64,000 bases of DNA from Massariosphaeria phaeospora (Eukaryota; Ascomycota; Dothideomycetes; Pleosporales). The stretch spans positions 124,001 to 188,000 of the forward strand of contig JAADJZ010000010.1 in NCBI GenBank assembly GCA_011032825.1. The letters are read 5' to 3'. Below are positions 55,625 through 64,000 of the stretch, piece after piece (position 1 is the first letter of the stretch; the number at the start of each line of letters is the position of its first letter). The position numbers and the translations under genes are program-made. The notes below the pieces were generated by a model that was not told where the DNA came from, did not search any database, and saw only the letters and a list, made by a program, of their open reading frames with translations.

Positions 55625-56617
55625 GGTGAAGGCCAGCGGAGAATGTGCGTATGGCGGAGTCGGGGGAGGTCAACGGGTCCACGTCATGCAGCGGCTGCGG
55701 ATATGTGCACATGCAAACCAGGAACGTGGGGCCTGGCGCTGCTCTCGTCCACCCCCTGACCGGATGCTGTTGATGCAAGGCAAAGCAGTTCCACCGGCAC
55801 TGAGAGGAGGAGAGGAAGCGTGGGCATCGACGCCGCGTTTTGTATGGCGCCCAAGGGACTGAAATATGACAATCCGTAGCGAGCAGCACGGAGCAATAAT
55901 TTTAAAGATCGGGCTAAACCGAGCAAGGACCACAGAGTGTGCCAGGGGGGCCAGGGCGCTGCGGGAAGAGGCCGTTGCCATGCACACCCGGGCGTGTTGA
56001 TGCCGCTAGCGAGGTGTTTCGAGCGGCGGGCCTGCTTGGGCCTAGCGCGGGTTGAGCCTGCCTGCTTCCACCCCGACGAGCACGGCCAGCCGGTTCCCAA
56101 CCTCTGCGCCGACTCGCGACCGACGACCGCCGTCCGTCTCCACCCCCTCCACCCCCTCCAGCTCAACGCGCCCGCGACCAGACAACTTCGGGCCACGTCA
56201 TCCCCTAGCGCCCAATCAGACCGAGTTTATTGCGACGTCGGTCGCATCTCGCGCGCCACCAGCCCCGCAACCACGCGCCTCCACGCGACAGCTCCGCCGC
56301 TTTCGCTCACCCCACCGTCAACAGCACCCCCACTAGCGACTGTCTCCCCGTGACTCCGGTACAGACGAACGAACGCGCAAACGCATCGAGGGTTTTGGGT
56401 TGACATATCCGACAAGGCACAGACCGCTCCGGCGCATACGTTAGAGTCGCACGACTCCCGATAGACCTTTGCCAACGTCGTTTCCGCAAGAATAGTTTGC
56501 CTCGCCTATCAGTTTTACCTGCTGGTAATATCATACCCTACATTGGATAAGCTTCGTTGCGAAGAACCTGCACCTCCGACGTGTTCTCTAGCCTCGGACT
56601 GTTTGCGCCCAGGCATA
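55625..56617. promoter_or_regulatory. Divergent intergenic region, LRR gene / coiled-coil gene
   Basis: About 1 kb between divergent start codons, GC-rich with many shadow frames; 56050-56340 is C-rich and probably leader. No gene supported. Confidence 0.45.
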
Positions 56618-58171
56618 ATGGATTCCCAGGCATCTTTATCGCAGGCCTCCCAGGACTCTATCATGACCTCCTCGGAACTCTCTCGGCCGGCGACCCCCAA
56701 GCTTCAACACGCTTCAAGTTCTGGATCTCCAGGCACCGACCATCTGGTAAAGGCCGCATCTCCCGACCGAGTTAAATTCACCTCTCCTGCACCACCCACT
56801 ACCTCCTCTCTGACACCACCCCCGTCTTCGCAAATTCCCAACACACGCGCTTCAGTACGGACGCCTACCCCACCCACGCCTCAGCTTACTTCTCCACCCC
56901 CGACCTTTAGGCTTCCCAATCAACCCTCAGGCCTGGCAGAGTCGTCGGCAGTCATGTTTTCCCAGGATCAAGTCAATAATGCTCCTGCAGACGAGCTCCG
57001 CTCCATGGTCAACGAGCTCAGTAGTGCCTTTCGTGATGTGCGACTGTCAGCAGCGCACTACAAGCTCCAGTACAACATGGCCGTAATGGAAAGTCAGGAA
57101 GCAGCCAGCCGCATGGCCGTCGAACTTGCCATGGCCCAACGTGAGCTTGACGTGTTGCAGCAAGCCGAAGAGAAGAGGCGTAGCACAATCGTCTCTCCTG
57201 CTGAGGCCTTTCAGGAGTCCCCCGTCAACCCAGCGAACGCAATCATGATGTCAGAAATGAATCGACAGTGCCAGATGTTTCAGAGTGAGAACGAGGAGCT
57301 CAGAGATTTGCTAGACCAACAGAAACGTCTCACAGAACACAGAGAGGGCGAGCTTGCTAGCCTCATGGAAGAGAACGACCGTCTGAAGACCAGGATCCGC
57401 AAGAACCGTGATCACATCGCGCCATTCTTGCCGTACCTTGAGCAAATGAACGAGCAAAGCTCGCCTCGTTCCATAATGGGCACTCCTCATCGCAGCACGC
57501 CGAGGCGCATGCACCAAGTGCCTCTGTCCAATGCGAACAGTCGCGGCCAGAACAATTTCGAGGCGCTTCTCCTAGCTGACAAGATGCTAAGCCAAGAAAC
57601 CGCCACGGCGCCCTCAACTCCAGCGAGGTCTCACGCTCCTAAGTCTCGTTTCGGTCACAACCGAGCAACCCATTCACTGTCCTCTCTACCGCAGACACCG
57701 AACCGACGATCCGCCCACCCCCACACAGACGTGCCTCGCACTCCCCCAACCTTCGCCGCAGTCAACATCCCCCAGTCCGCGCCCCCAGCCCACTACCAGC
57801 CCAAAGCCGCCCACATCCGCCGCGAAAGCAGCAACTCCACCATCACCGCCTCCAGCGTCGACGAAGAAGCCTTCACCGACCGAGAGGAGGACGAGGACGT
57901 GCCCGAGTCGCAGGCGAGCCAGATGGCGACCAGCATGCTGCGCAGGGCCGCCGCGCCGTCCAAGAAGATGCCCGCCCCCTCATCGTCGCACTCGGCCAGT
58001 CTCGTGCAGAGCAAAATCTTCGGCCAGGTCAAGAAGGGGCATGGGCTGACGAGATCGGGCGAGCTGGAAAAGCGAAGGTTGCACTCTGCTGAACATGTTG
58101 GTAGCCCGCCGAAGAGAGGGCGCACGGATCGTGGCGTGGGCTTGGGGATTGGAGGGCTGCTGCGCGATTAA
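56618..58171 (+). CDS. Coiled-coil protein of unknown function
   Basis: Single exon from ATG at 56618, 517 residues. The N-terminal 120 residues are Ser/Thr/Pro-rich with many TP and SP sites. Residues about 140-290 form a coiled coil: a first helix around ELRSMVNELSSAFRDVRLSA, a long AAHYKLQYNMAVMESQEAAS segment, and a second part MFQSENEELRDLLDQQKRL running to RLKTRIRKNR. The C-terminal 220 residues are again disordered with clusters of TPxR-like sites (MGTPHRSTPRR) and a basic end with KKGHGLTRSGELEKRR and PPKRGRTDRG. This pattern suits a cytoskeletal or spindle/cell-cycle regulated protein phosphorylated by proline-directed kinases, but I do not recognise the family. Confidence 0.75.
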   Translation: MDSQASLSQASQDSIMTSSELSRPATPKLQHASSSGSPGTDHLVKAASPDRVKFTSPAPPTTSSLTPPPSSQIPNTRASVRTPTPPTPQLTSPPPTFRLPNQPSGLAESSAVMFSQDQVNNAPADELRSMVNELSSAFRDVRLSAAHYKLQYNMAVMESQEAASRMAVELAMAQRELDVLQQAEEKRRSTIVSPAEAFQESPVNPANAIMMSEMNRQCQMFQSENEELRDLLDQQKRLTEHREGELASLMEENDRLKTRIRKNRDHIAPFLPYLEQMNEQSSPRSIMGTPHRSTPRRMHQVPLSNANSRGQNNFEALLLADKMLSQETATAPSTPARSHAPKSRFGHNRATHSLSSLPQTPNRRSAHPHTDVPRTPPTFAAVNIPQSAPPAHYQPKAAHIRRESSNSTITASSVDEEAFTDREEDEDVPESQASQMATSMLRRAAAPSKKMPAPSSSHSASLVQSKIFGQVKKGHGLTRSGELEKRRLHSAEHVGSPPKRGRTDRGVGLGIGGLLRD

Positions 58172-58863
58172 GTTAGGGGTGGGCAGGTTGATGATGGGTA
58201 TCACGAGTGACGAATGGGACGTGTTGGGGGCTGGGGCTGGCGTTCTGATTCGGGGTTTGGAATGGAATTGCTTTCTATTCTCTGTGCGGACTACTGACGC
58301 ACTATTGGCGGCGATTTATTGTCCCGCCAACTTGTAATCTTTCTGGGATACCTTAAGGCGAGCCAGTGGCCGAGATTCTTCTTTATTGGGGGCAATGTCT
58401 GTTGGGGAGTCCTCAATTGAACGCACGATTGAAATGTTAGGTAGCAAATGAAAGTCCTTGTATACATGGGTCAGTCAGGATACCGTATTCGTTCAATCGG
58501 TAGTGACACTGTCGCTTGATGACCGTCGATTACCGCCCACATACTCTCGCTTTTTGTGGTCCACGCTATTGGTCCCTGGCAATGCCTACCCAACCAATAA
58601 TGGCTACCACGGAACATATCAGTATCAAAAGGTCAACCGCCTGCCCCATAGGACCCTCAATTAGTAACTTTGGGCTTTTGGAACTTTTAGCTTCTTGACC
58701 TGATGATCATGGGTTTTTGGCCAATTCGCTAGTGGTTATTAAGTAAATAATCTTCTGGGAGCTTTGCTTGATTAGTGTGCGGACAGGGCGGTTTGATATT
58801 GATGATCTGCGCTTACCTTCGTGGGCCACTTCGTGTAGCATTGGAGACATGCAGCCGGTCATC
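58172..58863. other. Intergenic, convergent 3' ends
   Basis: About 690 bp, AT-rich in its second half, between the coiled-coil gene and the small minus-strand gene. No gene supported. Confidence 0.4.
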
Positions 58864-59416
58864 TCACCGGTCTTCGCCCGGTGGTACATATTCCTTTGCT
58901 GAGACGCCGTCGTCGGTCTTGGTCTGGACATAGCGCACGTATCTGCCGGGGAAATCCCAATTGCCCCAAAACCCAGTTACCTCAACCTTATGCTGCATCG
59001 TGAGGCAAAACATTTCTGTTACTAGATCTGCCAAGGCAGTGGGCAGGCTGACGACGCTGGCATAGCAGTTCTTCGCGTGTAGAAAGCCAGGCCACTTCTC
59101 GGAAATTGCTATGAAGCAGATTCTGTAGAGCGTGTTGTCTGCGCTAGGAGGCTTGTAGTCGGTTTTGGTTACGACGCAGGGAAGCAGAGACATGGCCCCG
59201 ATACTCGTGGAGTATATCGGTAATGTTGTTGAGAGCCGAAACCCGGGTGCCATCCGGACCTTCGCTGACGGCGTACAAACGGTGGTGTTGTTCATATTTA
59301 GACTTAGCAATCTTTAGGACAGATTCCAGCTCGTCCTTATATTGACTATGTTTGACCAGAATGTGATGTTTCAGTTCCCCGGACAGATCCGCCGGGGCAA
59401 GAGTATAGAGCTCCAT
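58864..59416 (-). CDS. Small uncharacterised protein; short intron or frameshift
   Basis: Two overlapping minus-strand frames share one protein if bases 59152-59191 are removed as a 40-nt intron (GTCTCT..TAACC..AAG): exons 59192-59416 and 58864-59151, 170 residues. The C-terminal part has a compact Trp/Tyr-rich segment (GFWGNWDFPGRYVRYVQ) that looks like a conserved fungal domain, with Cys residues spread before it. The first part is helical and charged (ELESVLKIAKSKYEQHHRL). The donor is weak and the intron unusually short, so a decayed gene with a frameshift is a real alternative. No signal peptide or membrane segment. Divergent from rpl13. Confidence 0.45.
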
Positions 59417-59762
59417 GGTATTAAGGCATATAATGTGACGAACCGTGGTTCTAAGAGCTCAACAAAATGAACAACCCATTCAGCTGATGCTGAAACAAAT
59501 GAGGCTTCTCGCGAAGGCGTTTATTGTGGTAGGCAGGGGAGGTTGGTAAGCCTAGTGCTAAGGTAGGCTAGCGCCGCGCACGACTCTCGGATCATTGTTT
59601 TACCGTGCTACGCGAGCCCGCGAACTTAAAATCTCGAAATTCATCTTCGGAGATTTCCCCGCTACTAACCAACAGGTCGACCACACGACAGGTACGTCTA
59701 AATCGCACAATCGAAGCATCTACGTCCACTGGGTCTAACGGATACTCAGAAAATCCGCATCA
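59417..59762. promoter_or_regulatory. Promoter and leader of rpl13
   Basis: 346 bp upstream of the ribosomal-protein start, containing a short C/T-rich leader and possibly an intron in the leader (GTACGTCT near 59692). No TATA box evident. Confidence 0.4.
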
Positions 59763-60624
59763 ATGGCGATCAAGCACAACCAGGAAATCCAGAAGAACCA
59801 TTTCCACAAGGATTGGTATGAGGTTGCGAACTCTCTATTGCTATGAATTACTGACGAAAGGACAGGCAACGTCGTGTCCGAGTACACTTCGACCAGGTAA
59901 TTCCCCTCTCAATCCCTTGAGAGTAGTGGCGCCTGTTGTCCAGATGTTAACCAACGTCTTAGCCCGGCCGCAAGAAGAGCCGCAGGAACGGTATGCGACT
60001 GCATGACTTTATCTCATAAGCAACGCTGACATCGCTGTAGCTCGCGTCGCAAAGGCTGCTAAGGTTGCACCTCGTCCAGTCGACCGTCTCAGGCCTGTCG
60101 TCCGCTGCCCGACCGTGAAGTACAACCGCCGTGTTCGTCCCGGCCGTGGCTTCTCGCTTGTTGAGCTCAAGGGTAGGAATACTTGATCTTTTTGGTAGTT
60201 TTGGCTAATGCAGTTCAAAGCTGCCGGCATCCCCCGCAAATTCGCCGCGACCATCGGCATCTCCGTCGATCCCCGTCGCCAGAACCTCTCCGAGGAGGGT
60301 CTCAAGGCCAACGTGGAGCGTCTCCAAGAGTACAAGAAGAAACTCATTCTCTTCCCGCGTCGCAACGGCAAGACAATGAGTGGTGACGCTTCTACCGAGG
60401 ACGTCAAGGCCGCCAAGAAGGGCGAGAACATCGTCAGGTCCACTGTCGGTAGTCTGCCAATCAAGAACGTCGTTACCTTCGAGGAGGGCAAGATCGGCGA
60501 CTACGAGGCCACCGAGAATGCCTACAGGAAGCTTCGTGACGCTCGCTCCGAGGCCCGTCTCATCGGTGTTCGTGAGAAGCGTGCTAAGGCGAAGGAGGAC
60601 GAGGCTGCCAACAAGAAGAAATAG
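59763..60624 (+). CDS. rpl13: 60S ribosomal protein L13 (eL13)
   Basis: Structural protein of the large ribosomal subunit. Five exons: 59763-59815, 59866-59896, 59963-59990, 60041-60172 and 60221-60624. Three are tiny (31, 28 and 53 nt) and the introns are 48-66 nt. Product 215 residues. Starts [20 protein letters not shown], then [68 protein letters not shown] and [14 protein letters not shown], all hallmarks of eL13. The C terminus is Lys/Glu-rich and ends in a run of lysines. Many short introns near the start codon are common in fungal ribosomal-protein genes. Confidence 0.96.
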
Positions 60625-61015
60625 ACTGTCTACAGATCTTAATTCGGTATGGTAGTATACCTTCGTATGGGTTCAAAATGGCTATCACGGTACGGCGATG
60701 GGTATTCTCCGCATGGGCGGCGTCATGGTTAGGTGGGTTATAGCAGTACGTGAATGACGACTAGTTATGCACAATGAATTCCCATTGCCCTCATTCATAC
60801 ATTGTTCCAGTGGAGATGGGAGTCAATTCGCATAAAGATGATGGAGCGATTTAGTCCTTGATTGTGTGCGTTGGCTGACGTAGAGTTCTTCCGCAATTCT
60901 ACAGTCTAGGCGATACAGATTGCAGTACTTGGATTTTAGCTTACGTATCTATAGCGAGACGTGGCTACCTTTATCCAATTCCGATCGACTTTCTGTCGCC
61001 ATGAGATCCTTGCCT
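60625..61015. other. Intergenic, convergent 3' ends
   Basis: 390 bp of 3' flanks between rpl13 and the HRI1-family gene; nothing else seen. Confidence 0.45.
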
Positions 61016-61954
61016 TTAGCCCTGCCATTCGACCAACTCTTCGACGACCCATTCATACAATGGTGTCTTCACTTTCATGCCTGCGCTTATCCTTCCCACT
61101 GCGAACGCCAGAGCACATGGTAAGAACAGTTCTCCAACTTTAGCAGTCCTCTTCCAGTCGCCTCCAGTCACGTTCCCCGCCTCGTTCTTGCTCTCCACGA
61201 ACTCCCACCGCTCGACTGTGCACGGCTCGCTACCGTGCATCAGGATTCCCTGGCAGAACTGTCCCACACGAACGATGAGGCCCCGGACCCCAGCGGCGTC
61301 GAGCTCCACGCGCATGACAATCGAATACTTGTTCGGCGACGGAAAGCACGCTTTGATCGGCACGTCGCTCCACATCTCCTCGTAGCCTTGCATGCGGCCG
61401 TCCATCATCGAGGCCCCGACTTCGAGGGTGCGTCCGTCGGGCATCGGGTACATATCGCCCTCGTCAACGGGGATGTGCGTCGCGCCAACGGGCCAGTTGC
61501 TATCGAGCCAGTGCGTCCAGACCGAGTGCTTGACCGTCGGCTCGGCATCCCCACCACCGTCACCCTCATCACCATCGCCATCCTCCTCTTCATCCTCCTC
61601 TTCAATCCGATCCGGCACCTGCACCTCCTTCGCCCAGCTCTTACTCGCGCCCGCAAACGCCCACTGCAGGTCCTCGCGCGCGACGACGCCGCTCGGCGGC
61701 AGCGCGGGCTCGCTGTCCTCCAGCGGCTTCACGAAGCGCAGGTCGACGAACTGCGCGGTCGTGGACGTCAGCACGAGCGTCGACGTCGGCTCTGTCGGGT
61801 ACGGGAATTGCGACAGCGGGTTGTTGTGCGGGAGGCCGGGCGTGTAGGGGATGGGCGTGCCGCGCGGCGCGGGGTACGGCAGGAAGTAGATGTAGTCGCG
61901 GACTGAGATGTTGGCGGTTGAGAGGGACATTTCGGGGTTGCGCCTGGGGGACAT
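61016..61954 (-). CDS. hri1: HRI1-family protein
   Basis: Single exon, 312 residues (or 304 from the second ATG at 61930, whose N terminus MSLSTANISVRDYIYFLP fits the family better). Yeast Hri1 is a cytosolic/nuclear two-beta-barrel protein that interacts with the casein kinase Hrr25; its function is unknown. Visible features: TSTLVLTSTTAQFVDLRF as the opening barrel strands, an acidic insert (EEEDEEEDGDGDEGDGG) unusual in length, then SVWTHWLDSNWPVG, EVGASMMDGRMQGYEEMW and YSIVMRVELDAAGVRGLIVR. No enzyme motif. Confidence 0.8.
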   Translation of the reverse strand: MSPRRNPEMSLSTANISVRDYIYFLPYPAPRGTPIPYTPGLPHNNPLSQFPYPTEPTSTLVLTSTTAQFVDLRFVKPLEDSEPALPPSGVVAREDLQWAFAGASKSWAKEVQVPDRIEEEDEEEDGDGDEGDGGGDAEPTVKHSVWTHWLDSNWPVGATHIPVDEGDMYPMPDGRTLEVGASMMDGRMQGYEEMWSDVPIKACFPSPNKYSIVMRVELDAAGVRGLIVRVGQFCQGILMHGSEPCTVERWEFVESKNEAGNVTGGDWKRTAKVGELFLPCALAFAVGRISAGMKVKTPLYEWVVEELVEWQG

Positions 61955-63162
61955 GGTTGGTTGGATTTTGGGCTTGGTGGAGGGAGGGAGGGAGGGCTAG
62001 GTTGAGCTGGGCTGGAATGGCCTGGGGGTATACTAACGCTGAGCGAGCGAGCGAGCGAGCGCTGGATTCGATATCTGGGGATGCGGTTAGCTTCGGGATA
62101 TATGGAGGCAAAACAGTGCGGAAAATACATGAGGTGTTGCGCAACCGCACGCAGAATATGCAGGTATATGTACCTCTTGTATGCTAGTCCCGATAACTAT
62201 CAAAGAGGTTGAGAATACACTGGGGGGTTGTGTAGATGAGATTGGTGGATGGGCCACAGATCGCATAAATATGTTGCCTGATGATGTCCGAGGCGTGGCG
62301 GTTGTTTGTTTGTTTGCGAACTCGCGACGCAGGTCGGTTTGTAGTTGGAGTGGGGGACCAAAAGCACCGCCACACCATGCGCCACATATACCGGCGACGC
62401 GCCACTACTCCCCCACACTTTCGTAACTAGTCCATGACTCCACGCTGTTGCTGCTGCCGTTCTTGATTCGGACAGTCGAAAATAGAATTACGAGAAAAGG
62501 TTGTGGTAAACAAATAAGGCGGATTCGAATTCAGTGGGTTATTCAAGAAGAAGTTGTGTATATAGATAAATATGTGATGAGTGAGCGTGGCAAGGGTTGT
62601 CAGCGGCCGTCGGAGTCGAGTCAATAAGAGTGTATATTAGCGTGAGTCTTAGCTGGGCGCCTGGATGTTGTTGGTGAATTTCTGATATTCTGCGGCTCGA
62701 CTGTCGCGCCTGACTAAGGGCTAGTTGATGATATATGATCAAAGGTTTTTGCGAGCTCATTACAACGAACCTCATTTGCTCGCTATACATAAGGTGAGGT
62801 GTGTGTGACCCCACCCCTTGCACGTCGTCCCGGACTTATACCCTCTATACATATCGTACCAGTCGCGGTGATTTGCTTGAGGAACCTGGAGAGTATATGT
62901 AGAGATATATGTGCGAACGTTAATAGCACGGACATGCACGCTGGTCAAAACATCGCTAATAGTATGTCTGCAAAGGAAGAAAATACCGAAACCCGCGCTC
63001 CACTGTTCAGCATCAGCAGTTGACGTGATGTGTGTGATGCGTACGTTCAGTGAAGTTGGCGGGCGTGCACGAGGGATAGAGCGACTGTCTATATCTCATC
63101 TCGTGCACTCGTTCATAATCGTAAGTTGATAAGTGGCGAGTGCCTGGTAGTCAGCCAGACGC
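61955..63162. other. Intergenic (1.2 kb)
   Basis: No supported gene. Contains a short GAGC tandem run (near 62040-62060) close to the HRI1 start and AT-rich sequence from 62450 onward. Confidence 0.4.
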
Positions 63163-64000
63163 TTAGCCACGATACTTTTTGGGGCCGAACTTGGCATTGC
63201 GGGTCGGAGTGGCTCGCGTGGGGGCCTGGCCACGGACGCGCTTGCGGGGCGAAGCTGTGCTGTTGTCGGAGTTCTTGCGCTTGTTGGACTTGGAAGTGAG
63301 GGATGCGGTCGAAGAATCGGAGGGAGGCTTGACGGTAATGGTACGGAGGTCGGTCTCACCGTCGCCATCTGAGACTTCGGTGGCGGCGGTACCCTGGGAT
63401 AGAACCGGAGACTGCTGAGAGGAGATGCCAGAAGATTGGCTGGAGACAGTCATCGACGTGTTCTGGGTGGCAGTGCCCTCAGTGGGTGTTGGGATCCTGT
63501 CGTTGATCATGGCGGTACCCTCAGCAGAGTCTTTGACAGCCAATGTCATGGTTTCTGCCATAACGGTATCCGTGGCGTCAAGAGTGGTAGTTGAGGTGAT
63601 GTCGGACATTGCGCTCCGATGAAGTCGGTCCTCGGGATCATCACGATTAGGACCAGCGGTGACGTTGGCATCCGACGTATTGACGACAGCGGGAGGTGGA
63701 GAAGCCTCACGCTTTGGAGACGGCAAAGAAGTCCCAGACCGCTCCTCCCCCGTTTCAGCTTCATCCGACGACTCTGTATCTTCGGCTGTAGAATCCGTAG
63801 GATAGTAGAAAGTTGATGTGCAATCGACAATAGGCCGATCAAAGAAAGTCGGGGACTTGCGAACCACAAAGGACGTTGGGGCTAGAGCTGGTTCAGGTGT
63901 AGCCGGTCTAGGCGGAGGAACTGCCTTAGGTATAGCTGACCCAGATGGTGCTAGAATAGGTGTAGACGGGACCGTGATGACAAAATGACTTAAGAGATTG
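63163..64000 (-). CDS. C-terminal part of a disordered, probably nuclear protein (5' end outside window)
   Basis: A minus-strand frame is open from the window edge to TAG at 63163, about 279 codons, so the start lies beyond the window or behind an intron. It is Ser/Thr/Pro/Glu-rich throughout: a Pro/Ala-rich part at the edge, VRKSPTFFDRPIVDCTSTFY as the only ordered-looking segment, an acidic stretch (EDTESSDEAETGEE), then Thr/Ser-rich linkers. It ends with a strongly basic tail (KSNKRKNSDNS, SPRKRVRGQAPTR, NAKFGPKKYRG) that looks like a bipartite nuclear signal or nucleic-acid-binding tail. Family not recognised; no catalytic domain in view. Confidence 0.6.
   Translation of the reverse strand, partial: NLLSHFVITVPSTPILAPSGSAIPKAVPPPRPATPEPALAPTSFVVRKSPTFFDRPIVDCTSTFYYPTDSTAEDTESSDEAETGEERSGTSLPSPKREASPPPAVVNTSDANVTAGPNRDDPEDRLHRSAMSDITSTTTLDATDTVMAETMTLAVKDSAEGTAMINDRIPTPTEGTATQNTSMTVSSQSSGISSQQSPVLSQGTAATEVSDGDGETDLRTITVKPPSDSSTASLTSKSNKRKNSDNSTASPRKRVRGQAPTRATPTRNAKFGPKKYRG

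Overview
The window is nuclear DNA of a filamentous ascomycete (Pezizomycotina; a dothideomycete is my guess, not proven). The evidence is short introns of about 40-190 nt with GT..AG ends and CTAAC/CTGAC-like branch points, fungal-type protein families, closely packed genes on both strands, and transposons carrying C-to-T/G-to-A damage of the kind made by repeat-induced point mutation (RIP). I rebuilt exon structures by joining reading frames across splice sites. Every spliced length given is a whole number of codons.

Layout. 1-2981: a ubiquitin-conjugating enzyme (ubc6, cut by the window edge) diverges from the mitochondrial outer-membrane assembly protein sam50. 3422-10853: an accessory block of three consecutive genes for predicted secreted or membrane proteins: a large tandem SGNH-hydrolase protein, a pepsin-like protein that has lost its catalytic motifs, and an aerolysin-like protein. 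12454-20169: core genes, namely rrp3 and ssf1 (two ribosome-biogenesis factors sharing one short divergent promoter), a PCI-like protein, a PAQR/Izh membrane receptor and a TUDOR-domain/AT-hook protein. 21022-25724: a possible 59-residue membrane protein, a small protein kinase and a fungal membrane protein with a GC-AG intron. 27836-32627: TATA-binding protein, a peroxisomal FAD amine oxidase ending in SKL, and oms1. 34753-40283: a GDS1-type winged-helix protein and a DUF2235 hydrolase.

40733 to about 51000 is the most unusual part. A degenerate tandem-repeat (satellite-like) array has about 55-bp subunits, arranged as dimers of about 115-125 bp on the left. It is interrupted by three Fot1/Pogo-type DNA transposons. 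One element (E1) sits in the array at a TA, and two more (E2, E3) sit back to back at one TA inside E1's right terminal inverted repeat. All three transposase genes keep an unbroken frame length but are full of stop codons. E2 and E3 also have their second and third catalytic Asp codons changed to Asn.

52357-64000 returns to ordinary genes: a large leucine-rich-repeat protein, a coiled-coil protein, a small protein of unknown function, ribosomal protein L13, a HRI1-family protein and the C-terminal part of a nuclear-looking disordered protein running off the right edge. Apart from the ribosome-biogenesis pair there is no evident pathway cluster.
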